NCBI GenBank assembly: GCA_002347365.1
Contig: DDWT01000031.1
Span: forward strand, 7,053-71,052
DNA from: Actinobacteria bacterium UBA2279
GTDB lineage: Bacteria; Actinomycetota; Coriobacteriia; Anaerosomatales; Anaerosomataceae
Direction: 5' to 3'
Length of the DNA stretch: 64,000 nucleotides
The notes under the pieces: generated by a model
What the model saw: only the letters and a program-made list of their open reading frames with translations
What the model was told of the DNA's origin: nothing
Database searches by the model: none
Shown: in pieces, positions 7,868 to 14,588 of the stretch
Layout of the letters: each line of letters opens with the position of its first letter
Position numbering within the stretch: the first letter of the stretch is position 1
Position numbers and translations under genes: made by a program

Positions 7868-8505
7868 GAGTTCCCTTTCTCACAGTTCGTGACCGGCGAG
7901 CGCCTGGCAACTCCAATAGGTATGCGCAGTGACTCCAACACGGCCTCGAGATTCTCGGTCCAGGAGACCAACGAACGCATGTCGAGTTGCATCAAGGGGA
8001 CATCCGGATGGGGCCTGGATACGGTGAAGCCCATGCGCAGCAGGAACTCCACGCCGACGACAGGCGATGTCTCGAACGCACCCTGCTGGAGGGTGCCGTA
8101 CGCCTGGACGGTCTTGACTCCACGTGTCGCGAGGTCGCGCAGCGCCACCTGCATCAGAACCTTGCCCAGTCCACGCTGCCTCGCATCCGGCGAGATGTGC
8201 ATGCACGCGATAAGCACAGCCTTCTCGTCCGGAGGACCGGAGGGCATGACCTGGGCCTGAGGGAAGAACGGAGCAGGTGCGTACTTGATGAAGCCGAGAA
8301 CCTCTCCGTCCTCGACAGCCGCGCGGCCGCAGTCGCCCCATTCGGAGCGCACACGATCCACCCAGCCGCGGGCGAGCGCCACGTCGCACTTCGCGCCGCA
8401 GACATGCTCGAGGCGCTCGGGGGACTCCCAGAACACGCAACCCGCGCATCCCGTGGGTAGCGCTTCTATGAGGTCGCTGGCCAGCGGCTTGAAACGACGT
8501 GCCAT
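7864..8505 (-). CDS. GNAT-family acetyltransferase with cysteine-rich N-terminus
   Basis: This is a 213-residue protein. The N-terminal part has CAGCVFWE and HVCGAKC, four cysteines that could bind a metal. The middle holds a GNAT acetyl-CoA loop written ARQRGLGKVLMQVA, followed by a typical GVEFLLRMGF end strand. The substrate is unknown. It overlaps ybaK by four bases and starts 10 bases after the PRC-barrel gene, so it sits inside one operon. Confidence 0.75.
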   Translation of the reverse strand: MARRFKPLASDLIEALPTGCAGCVFWESPERLEHVCGAKCDVALARGWVDRVRSEWGDCGRAAVEDGEVLGFIKYAPAPFFPQAQVMPSGPPDEKAVLIACMHISPDARQRGLGKVLMQVALRDLATRGVKTVQAYGTLQQGAFETSPVVGVEFLLRMGFTVSRPHPDVPLMQLDMRSLVSWTENLEAVLESLRIPIGVARRSPVTNCEKGNS

Positions 8506-8515
8506 GGGAGCGTGG

Positions 8516-9211
8516 TCACTCCTCGTCTTCGTCGGCGGTCCACTTCTTGAGCGTATCCATCATCTTACGCCCGGTACCGGACTTGAACGACCGGCCGACC
8601 TTCACGGCAGCCGAGACACCCGAGTCGCATGCCTGCTTGGCCGCACGCTCGCCGCGCACCTTCATCACAGCTGCACCCTTGGCGGATGCAGCCGCAAGTC
8701 CACCGGTTGCCTCCAGCTCGTCATATCCGGCTCTCAGCACCACCGCGTCGCCGCGAGGACCGACGATGTACTCCGCAGGGACCTCGAGACGGCCCACCGC
8801 CACATCGCCGACCACACCCGTCGACACGCGCAGACCGCGAACAGCACCCGTCTTGAGGGAGATGACCACATCCTGCACCGCACCAACCCGATCGCCGTCC
8901 TCAGAGCGAACGGCGATACCTCGCCAGTAGGAACTCTCCTCCCACAGTGTCTCGGTCGCCTTCTGACCCGCCCGGCCGGAGGGGATGCGAACCGAAGAAA
9001 GCACCGCATTGCCCTCATCATCGAAATCGACAGCCGAGATGGCGACGTAGCGGGGCCTGCGCTCGAGCAGATAGAGGATGTTTCTGGGTTTGACGACGTA
9101 GCCCACCGCACGGGCCTCTTCCGGATGGAAAAGGACGTCGATGATCTTGCCGCGACGCTTCCCGTTCGATCCTAGAACGGGACGCCCTAAGAGTTCGGTG
9201 ATACGAGCCAC
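8516..9211 (-). CDS. PRC-barrel domain protein
   Basis: This is a 231-residue protein. GTG 9211 is chosen because GGAGGG lies just upstream; the ATG at 9226 would put that ribosome site inside the gene. Two PRC-barrel repeats are visible: ITELLGRPVLGSNGKRRGKI at the start, and a second near residues 85-160 (DGDRVGAVQDVVISLKTGAV). The C-terminal 70 residues are Ala/Gly/Lys-rich and end in an acidic tail (ADEDEE). PRC barrels are adapter beta-barrels found in RimM, photosynthetic reaction centres and envelope proteins. The partner here is unknown. Confidence 0.75.
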   Translation of the reverse strand: MARITELLGRPVLGSNGKRRGKIIDVLFHPEEARAVGYVVKPRNILYLLERRPRYVAISAVDFDDEGNAVLSSVRIPSGRAGQKATETLWEESSYWRGIAVRSEDGDRVGAVQDVVISLKTGAVRGLRVSTGVVGDVAVGRLEVPAEYIVGPRGDAVVLRAGYDELEATGGLAAASAKGAAVMKVRGERAAKQACDSGVSAAVKVGRSFKSGTGRKMMDTLKKWTADEDEE

Positions 9212-9279
9212 GCGTGATCCCTCCATAAAGCACGCCGGCCGCCCGGAGGCGGCCGACGGTACCTACCTATGAGGCGATT

Positions 9280-9747
9280 CTAGACGACAGGCTCGGCATC
9301 TGCACCCGAAGCCTTCTCTGCGACCTTGTCAAGCGTGCTCTCTGCGGCGTGCCCGGCCTTGTCAACGGCACCCTTGGCGGCCTCAGCAGCCTTGGCAACG
9401 TTGTCTTTGGCAGCCACGCTTGCCGAGGCGACCTTGTCACGAGCGTCCTTCGACGCACTGTCTACTTGCTCCTTGAGACGATCGCGAGCCGCGTCGATCT
9501 TGGCGCGCAACTCCTCGGCCTTCTCGGTGGCGACGTCCTTACCACTGGAGTAGACCTCGGTCAACTTCTCGCGACCGGTCGAGTACAACTCCTTGCCTTC
9601 GCCCCAGTACTCATCGGCCTTTTCGGCGATGAACTCGCGGTTCTCCTTGCCGGAGCGCGGCGAGAATAGCAGACCGAGCACTGCGCCAACGATACCGCCG
9701 AGCAGGAACGCGCCGAGGATGGACTCACCCCTACGATAGTCGTACAT
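9280..9747 (-). CDS. YtxH-like membrane protein with long Lys/Ala coiled region
   Basis: This is a 155-residue protein. The start is ATG 9747 with GGAGGAG upstream. After the short leader MYDYRRG, a glycine-rich membrane helix (ILGAFLLGGIVGAVLGLLFS) leads into PRSGKENRE, the YtxH signature. About 110 residues of charged Ala/Lys/Asp heptads follow, resembling late-embryogenesis-abundant or apolipoprotein-like helices. Such proteins are often stress-induced and envelope-associated, but no biochemical role can be given. It is first in the leftward run toward 6230. Confidence 0.8.
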   Translation of the reverse strand: MYDYRRGESILGAFLLGGIVGAVLGLLFSPRSGKENREFIAEKADEYWGEGKELYSTGREKLTEVYSSGKDVATEKAEELRAKIDAARDRLKEQVDSASKDARDKVASASVAAKDNVAKAAEAAKGAVDKAGHAAESTLDKVAEKASGADAEPVV

Positions 9748-9822
9748 ACGATCACTCCTCCGTGAACGAGGTCCCCTGTGCACTGGGACGTGCAAGGCAA
9801 ATCAGTACTAGATATGTACCCA

Positions 9823-10773
9823 TCACTCTAGCCCATCGAGCGCTGCACGAGCCAGCTTCTCTACCAGCTCTTGGAAACCCACCCCTAACGCGTCGGCCGC
9901 CATCGGCAACAACGAGGTCTCTGTCATCCCTGGCGAGGTGTTGCATTCGAGTACGAACGGCGTCCCATCTGCCGCAACGACCATGTCGACGCGACTCACA
10001 TGACGGCAGCCGAGCAAGACATGCACCTTCTCGGCAAGCCGACGTACCTCGGCTTCCACTTCCGGGGAAAGACGAGCCGGCACGTAGTAGTCTGTCTCGC
10101 CCGGGGTGTACATCGCCGAGAAGTCGAACAGGCCCGATTTCGCCACCATCTCGACCGGGGGGAGCACCTGCGGACCATCTCCGAGGTCGAGCACGCTGAC
10201 CGCAAGTTCAGCACCGTTGATCCAGCGTTCCACGATCGCGGAGGGCCCGAAGGAGAGCGCCGAGAGGAGCGCCTCGGCGAGGCCGTCAGCAGCCTCAACA
10301 CGCGTGAGGCCGAGCGCGGAACCTTGCTCGGCGGGCTTCACCACGAGCGGGAAGCCTCCAACCGCGTCGGGGATGAGGTCGAGCGCGGTCGCCGCACCCA
10401 TCTCCTTGAAGGCGTCGGCGCTGAAGGTGACCCACTCCGGCGTGGGGATGTCGTTGTCGCGGAACAGTCGCTTTGAGACGGACTTGTCCCAGGCGAGCGC
10501 CGAAGCGACCACGCCGGGTCCGGTGTAAGGAATGCCGAGGAACTCCAATACTTCCTGGATCGTCCCGTCCTCGCCGTACTTCCCGTGCAGCGCGATGTAG
10601 GCCGCGTCCGGACGCTCACTTCGCAAGGTGCTGACGAGGTCTGCAGTGACATCAAGGGGAAGCACCCGGTAGCCGCGCTCGGTCAACGCATCGGCCACTC
10701 TCTGCCCGCTGCGCAGCGACACCTCGCGCTCCAGCGAGCGGCCGCCCATAAGCACTGCGATCTTCTCTTTCAC
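9823..10773 (-). CDS. ddl: D-alanine--D-alanine ligase
   Basis: This is a 316-residue ATP-grasp enzyme. The N-terminus IAVLMGGRSLEREVSLRSG matches the family signature. HGKYGEDGTIQEVLEFLGIP and YTGPGV carry the first D-Ala site. The C-terminal HVSRVDMVVAADGTPFVLEC and NTSPGMTETSLLPM supply Mg2+ and ATP ligands. It joins two D-alanines for the peptidoglycan peptide stem in the cytoplasm. It overlaps the aminotransferase stop by ATGA, so it is likely co-expressed from the T-box leader. Confidence 0.95.
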   Translation of the reverse strand: MKEKIAVLMGGRSLEREVSLRSGQRVADALTERGYRVLPLDVTADLVSTLRSERPDAAYIALHGKYGEDGTIQEVLEFLGIPYTGPGVVASALAWDKSVSKRLFRDNDIPTPEWVTFSADAFKEMGAATALDLIPDAVGGFPLVVKPAEQGSALGLTRVEAADGLAEALLSALSFGPSAIVERWINGAELAVSVLDLGDGPQVLPPVEMVAKSGLFDFSAMYTPGETDYYVPARLSPEVEAEVRRLAEKVHVLLGCRHVSRVDMVVAADGTPFVLECNTSPGMTETSLLPMAADALGVGFQELVEKLARAALDGLE

Positions 10774-12059
10774 GCCACTACCCCCTTCGTCGCCGAGACG
10801 TCCGGCAGCGCGCCGGCCGCCTGGAACGCACGGTAGAGTTCGAGCCTGTCTTCGAGCACCTCGGCCAGCCGTCGTATCCCTTCGCGTATCGCCTCAGGCT
10901 CGGCGTAGCAGAACGCGAGCCGCATGCAGTTGCGTCCCGTAGTGCCATCAGGGTAGAACGCGTCGCCGGCGACGTAGGTCACGCCGCGTTCGATCGCCTC
11001 CGGAAGCAACGCCTTGAGATCGAGGAACGCCGGCATGCGCACCCACACGAAGAACCCGCCCTCGGGAGCGGTCCACTCGGCCTCAGCCGGGAAGTGCTCC
11101 TCAAGCGCCGCCAGCATCACGTCCCTGCGCTCGCTGTATGCCCGTGTAAGGTCCTGTAGCACCCGGCGCCACCGTGTGCCCGCGAAGTACCGTTCCGCGG
11201 TCACCTGGGCGTACGCACTGCCGCACAGGTCCGCAGCCTGTTTGACGAGCAGAACCTTGCCAAGGATCGGCCGTGGGGCAATGACCCAGCCCAGCCGCAG
11301 CCCCGGCGCGAAGATCTTGCTGAAGGTGCCGAGGTAGATGACTTCCTCGTCGAGCGCACGCAGAGGACGCATGTGGCCGCCCTCGAAGCGGAGTCGTCCG
11401 TACGGGTCGTCTTCGATCACCGGGATGTCATACTCGCGCGCCAGATCGAGCAACCTGCGCCGGCGCTCCGCCGACATGGTCACCCCACCCGGGTTCTGGA
11501 AGTTCGGTATCGTGTAGATGAACTTGGCGCCGCGCGGCCCCAGACCCGCGAGCTCCGCCGCTAGCGCGTCGGTGTCCATCCCCTCCTCGTCCATAGGCAC
11601 GCATATGATGCGTGGCTGATACGCCGAGAAGGCTTGCAGGGCGCCGAGATACGTAGGCCCTTCAGTGATGATGACGTCACCGGGGTCGAGGAAGATCTTC
11701 GCGAGCAGATCGAGGGCCTGCTGGGCTCCGGCGGTCACGATGATGTCATCTCGCTTCGCGCGCACCCCTATCTCGGCCATAAGCTCCACGATGACGCTAC
11801 GCAACTGCGGGCGACCTTCGGAAGAGCCGTACTGCAACGCCTCGGCGCCGAAGTCACGGATAGCCTCGGCCGCGGCATTGGCCACGGCGTCGGTGGGTAC
11901 CCGGCTTATGTCGGGCATGCCGCCAGCGAACGAGATGATGTCGGCCCGGGATGCAGCGGCAAAAAGGTCGCGCGTTGCCGAGGAACGAACATCGCGCATG
12001 CGCTGCGCGTAGCGTCCGTCCCACCTGTCGAAGACGATCCTTGCGGTACCCATCTGCAT
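10770..12059 (-). CDS. PLP-dependent aminotransferase (class I/II, 2-aminoadipate/MocR-type fold)
   Basis: This is a 429-residue protein. ATG 12059 is chosen. The open frame reaches 12167, but residues from there lie in the T-box terminator. ATG 12065 and ATG 12053 are alternatives. Features are DIISFAGGMPD near the start, NFQNPGG, VIEDDPYGRLRF, and the PLP lysine in YLGTFSKIFAPGLRLGWV. Relatives transaminate amino acids such as aromatic, branched-chain or 2-aminoadipate substrates. The T-box argues for a biosynthetic role tied to one uncharged tRNA, but which one is not resolved. It is translationally coupled to ddl. Confidence 0.85.
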   Translation of the reverse strand: MQMGTARIVFDRWDGRYAQRMRDVRSSATRDLFAAASRADIISFAGGMPDISRVPTDAVANAAAEAIRDFGAEALQYGSSEGRPQLRSVIVELMAEIGVRAKRDDIIVTAGAQQALDLLAKIFLDPGDVIITEGPTYLGALQAFSAYQPRIICVPMDEEGMDTDALAAELAGLGPRGAKFIYTIPNFQNPGGVTMSAERRRRLLDLAREYDIPVIEDDPYGRLRFEGGHMRPLRALDEEVIYLGTFSKIFAPGLRLGWVIAPRPILGKVLLVKQAADLCGSAYAQVTAERYFAGTRWRRVLQDLTRAYSERRDVMLAALEEHFPAEAEWTAPEGGFFVWVRMPAFLDLKALLPEAIERGVTYVAGDAFYPDGTTGRNCMRLAFCYAEPEAIREGIRRLAEVLEDRLELYRAFQAAGALPDVSATKGVVA

Positions 12060-12090
12060 CACCATTCCCGGACGGCGAGCCGTCCCCGGC

Positions 12091-12130
12091 AACAACAAAG
12101 CGGCCTTCCCTTCGATAGGGCGAGGGCCGC
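12091..12130 (-). terminator. T-box-controlled intrinsic terminator
   Basis: On the minus strand GCGGCC (12130-12125) pairs with GGCCGC (12105-12100), with an inner GCCCT/AAGGG extension, followed by TTTGTTGTT (12099-12091). The same bases are needed for the antiterminator helix GATAGG (12147-12142) with CCTATC (12119-12114). The two structures are therefore mutually exclusive. Confidence 0.8.
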
Positions 12131-12345
12131 TCGCGGTACCACCTATCTTCACCCGGCGCTCGGACACGCATCCACCGGATCTCGATGTCCCGTCGTATCG
12201 GCTCGGGTGCCGCCCGCTTCCTTCGTCTCACCAGAGACGTCCTGGCAGGGGATCTGCGGAGGGGTGGCCGGGCAGATGATGCCCTCTTCCCTCACGTCCA
12301 CATGACGCTTTGCGGTTCTCACCTGCCCGAAGCCAGGTTGGGCGC
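12091..12345 (-). ncRNA. T-box leader RNA (tRNA-sensing riboswitch)
   Basis: The T-box sequence GGTGGTACCGCG is at 12143-12132 on the minus strand, between the two halves of an antiterminator stem (GATAGG / CCTATC). A terminator with U-rich tail follows, then the aminotransferase gene. About 200 bases of structured Stem I-like RNA precede it, including the CGTCTC/GAGACG hairpin near 12239-12223. In known T-boxes, an uncharged tRNA pairs with the bulge through its ACCA end and prevents termination. I could not place the specifier codon with confidence, so the amino acid is unknown. Confidence 0.85.
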
Positions 12346-12346
12346 T

Positions 12347-12376
12347 ACCTTACAGCGGGTGAGGGCGAAGGGTCAA
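12347..12376 (-). promoter_or_regulatory. Candidate promoter of the T-box transcript
   Basis: TTGACC (12376-12371 on the minus strand) and TAAGGT (12352-12347) are 18 bases apart. The start would be near 12340, just before the Stem I region. The -35 box is good and the -10 box only moderate. Confidence 0.5.
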
Positions 12377-12392
12377 GTGTGGCGCCCCTCTG

Positions 12393-12881
12393 TCACCCTC
12401 TCGTCAACGCGCCCGCTACCTGCGGCATCCGCGACCTAAGCCCGCGGAGGCGAGCCGTCTCAAGATCGATGTCGGGCGGAGCGGTGCCGTCCAGTATGTG
12501 CGCCATCACGCTATCGGCCGTCTTGATCGCGCCGAGACATACCAGATCGTCGTCGTATTCGAAGGACACCCGGAACACCCCATGCCCGTCGCGACTGAAG
12601 TCCCACTGGGTCTCCCCCTTGAGACCGCGCGGGGACCCGGAACGCGCCATGAGTTCGATAACGACATGCTCGAACAGGTGAGGCACCTCGGTGTCCGTGA
12701 TCTCCTCGGCGAACGTCAAGCCCTCGACGTTGTCACACACATGTCTCTTCAGCCCGGGGAGCAGGTCGAACACGCGGCGCACAGCTTCATCGTCGCCGGC
12801 TGTTCGCATGCGCTCGTCATCGTCGATCCTGACAACGACGTCTACACGGTCCTGACAGACCGTGACGCTGTGGACGTGCAT
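12393..12881 (-). CDS. Stand-alone protein resembling the N-terminal domain of cyanophycin synthetase
   Basis: This is a 162-residue protein. ATG 12881 follows GGGGGGAAAG. The central EVPHLFEHVVIELMARSG and the following GETQWDF...GVFRVSFEYDDD match the N-domain of CphA. In CphA this domain precedes the ATP-grasp and Mur-ligase catalytic domains; neither is present here, and no cphA or cphB lies in the window. It could bind a primer peptide or act as a domain relic. The function is unknown. It follows the small membrane protein gene at 12909 with a 27-base gap, and its stop lies 17 bases before the -35 box of the T-box promoter. Confidence 0.6.
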   Translation of the reverse strand: MHVHSVTVCQDRVDVVVRIDDDERMRTAGDDEAVRRVFDLLPGLKRHVCDNVEGLTFAEEITDTEVPHLFEHVVIELMARSGSPRGLKGETQWDFSRDGHGVFRVSFEYDDDLVCLGAIKTADSVMAHILDGTAPPDIDLETARLRGLRSRMPQVAGALTRG

Positions 12882-12908
12882 CTTTCCCCCCAAGCGCCCG
12901 TGCGACGG

Positions 12909-13097
12909 TCAGCGCCGCCGCGTCCCCAGGTAGTACGCGATAGAGACGACCGCGAGCACCGCCACCACCCCCGCGGTGACAAGCTGCGTCGTCCTATCCT
13001 GTACCAGCTCTCGTACCTCGCCCTCGGCCAGGTCTTTGATGTGGAGCGTCTTGCTACGCAGGTCTTCTACGGTGATGGGCGTGTCCGCCGAGGTCAT
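12909..13097 (-). CDS. Small single-pass membrane protein
   Basis: This is a 62-residue protein starting at ATG 13097, which overlaps the holin-like stop by ATGA. The first 35 residues are charged and polar. They are followed by one hydrophobic helix (LVTAGVVAVLAVVSIAYYL) and a basic C-terminal end GTRRR. The layout suggests a tail-anchored protein with the N-terminus in the cytoplasm. Its coupling to the preceding gene suggests it acts with it. No family is recognised. Confidence 0.6.
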   Translation of the reverse strand: MTSADTPITVEDLRSKTLHIKDLAEGEVRELVQDRTTQLVTAGVVAVLAVVSIAYYLGTRRR

Positions 13098-13441
13098 TTC
13101 TGCATCATCCTCACTTTGATGACGATGAACACCAACGATGCGAGCACGTAGACGCCCCCGATGGCCAGCAACGCACCAGGATAGGTGATCCACTGCGCAA
13201 GCAAGATGAACAGTCCGACTGCGATGAAGATGAGCCCGATGACGAGCAGACAGCCGGCAGCACTTGCCGAGATGAGCGTCAGGCCGAGGCGCTGGATAGG
13301 CTTGACGACCTTCTCGCGAATGATGGTCTCGGCCTCCTGCCGCACCCAGTCAGAGGCGGTCTGCAGCAGATCGGCGATGGCGTCGATGATCCCCTCGATG
13401 CCGCTCTTTGGCGCCTCAGGCGTGGAGCCGGGCTCGACCAT
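13094..13441 (-). CDS. Phage-holin-superfamily-III-like membrane protein (DUF1469-like)
   Basis: This is a 115-residue protein. ATG 13441 follows AAGGGGGC; the longer frame to 13531 would include the terminator of the next operon. An amphipathic N-terminus (residues 10-55) leads into two membrane helices (about 58-82 and 88-108). This is the common layout of actinobacterial proteins annotated as phage holin family, which are usually ordinary chromosomal membrane proteins rather than phage genes. No phage genes are nearby. Confidence 0.65.
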   Translation of the reverse strand: MVEPGSTPEAPKSGIEGIIDAIADLLQTASDWVRQEAETIIREKVVKPIQRLGLTLISASAAGCLLVIGLIFIAVGLFILLAQWITYPGALLAIGGVYVLASLVFIVIKVRMMQK

Positions 13442-13510
13442 ACGTAATGCCCCCTTCGTCGGACGGCGACGTTTCATACATACCCTAACGCATGCATGTC
13501 GCTGCGTCGT

Positions 13511-13549
13511 GAACAAGAAGAGACCGGCCACCAGAAGGCGACCGGTCTC
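13511..13549 (-). terminator. Intrinsic terminator after the rlpA-like gene
   Basis: On the minus strand GAGACCGG (13549-13542) pairs with CCGGTCTC (13527-13520), followed by TTCTTGTTC. It lies 20 bases beyond the rlpA-like stop and ends that transcript before the small membrane-protein operon. Confidence 0.7.
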
Positions 13550-13568
13550 AGAGCTGTTGCGAGAAATG

Positions 13569-14192
13569 CTACTTGCCGAGTATCCGATAGCTCACGGTGC
13601 CAACGCCGCCAAAGCCAAGTGCCTTCGCGGTACCGGGGCCAAGATCGAACGTGCGGCCCGCGATGAAGGGCCCGCGATCCTGCACCACAGCCACACACGT
13701 CTTGCCCTTGTACTGGAACTCGATACGCGTACCGAACGCCATGCTGCGATGCGCCACGACCATGCTGGTAGGCGTCAACGTGCCGCCGCCTGCCATCGTA
13801 TGACCGTAGAAGCCCGGGCCGTACCAGGATACCTTCGCGGTCTTCCACCCGCCGGGCGCTCCCGAGCGCGAGACGCTCGTCGTGCGCGTCGTGCGCGCCA
13901 CCGACTTGACGATCGGGGTTGCAGTCTTCGCTAGCGGGATGAGCGCCACCGTCGTAGCAGTGGCGGTCGCGTTTGCCGCTACGAGCGCATCGCTCTTGGC
14001 GGCAGCGTCAAACGTGGTTCCCGTGACAGTGACTGCCGCTGGCGACTCATCGAGGCGCAACGCCGCCTCGGCCTGAGCCATCTGGAGCGGAGCGACTCCC
14101 ACGCCCAACACGCCTGCGAGAACGAGCGCCAGTGCACCCGTCAATGCCAACGCGGCGGGAACCAGTCTTGCTCGACTACTTGATACCTTCAC
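13569..14192 (-). CDS. rlpA: Exported RlpA-like double-psi beta-barrel protein
   Basis: This is a 207-residue protein. The start is GTG 14192 after CCCGGAGGTACGT. A basic start and a long hydrophobic stretch form a signal peptide to about residue 40. A Ala/Thr-rich linker is followed by the RlpA barrel, with KVSWYGPGFYGHTMAGGG, VVAHRSMAFGTRIEF, VVQDRGPFIAGRTFDLGPG and a terminal strand. The catalytic-type Asp in QDRGPF is kept. Relatives cleave or bind denuded peptidoglycan glycan strands at septa. The role in the wall is inferred. Confidence 0.8.
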   Translation of the reverse strand: MKVSSSRARLVPAALALTGALALVLAGVLGVGVAPLQMAQAEAALRLDESPAAVTVTGTTFDAAAKSDALVAANATATATTVALIPLAKTATPIVKSVARTTRTTSVSRSGAPGGWKTAKVSWYGPGFYGHTMAGGGTLTPTSMVVAHRSMAFGTRIEFQYKGKTCVAVVQDRGPFIAGRTFDLGPGTAKALGFGGVGTVSYRILGK

Positions 14193-14588
14193 ACGTACCT
14201 CCGGGTCCGACTACAGAGCAGGCGGCGTCCCAGGCACAAGAATAGACACGGAATGTGTCGACAGCGGGGAGAAGATGGGGAGAAGCTAGCTGTCTCGTAC
14301 CTGGCCGCGTGGATCGGCACATCGCCGCCTCGGGCCATAACAAGCACAAGCTATGCTGTTTTGGCTGGACCGATGATCCCTGTGCGAAGCATCGTGCGCC
14401 TCGCGTTGACTCGCTGTTCGGGCATTTTCGGCGCCGGTCCCACGAACCGCCTGAGTGGCCGATTCGAACGCCAGTGATGCCCCTTTCAGACCAACAGCCG
14501 AGTACGTTAGCACACGCCATGCTGAAATGCCAGCGAACGGACGCTCAGAATCGAACGCCCGTTCGCATTGCAAGCCTCTGAGCTGCAG
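14193..14588 (-). other. 396-base intergenic region upstream of rlpA-like gene
   Basis: No credible gene is seen. On the minus strand, TATTCT (14244-14239) could be the -10 box of the rlpA-like gene. The palindrome GACAC-N5-GTGTC (14245-14259) overlaps its spacer and looks like an operator. Near the far end, GCGAACGG (14566-14559) pairs with CCGTTCGC (14540-14533) around an 18-base loop, just past the UPF0182 stop. This could be a weak, U-poor terminator for that gene. Confidence 0.4.

Noticed and set aside
13094..13441. Phage holin as evidence of a prophage
   Set aside because: The family is common in actinobacterial chromosomes, and no phage genes or att repeats are near.
14281..14330. Possible cyclic-di-AMP (ydaO) riboswitch before rlpA
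   Set aside because: ACAGCTAGC resembles the 3' end of the motif, but the GGGGTGAATC and CGGGGGA blocks are absent.
14448..14480. tRNA-like T-arm (GTTCGAATC on the minus strand)
   Set aside because: The flanking bases do not pair as a five-pair T stem, and no acceptor or anticodon stem can be built.
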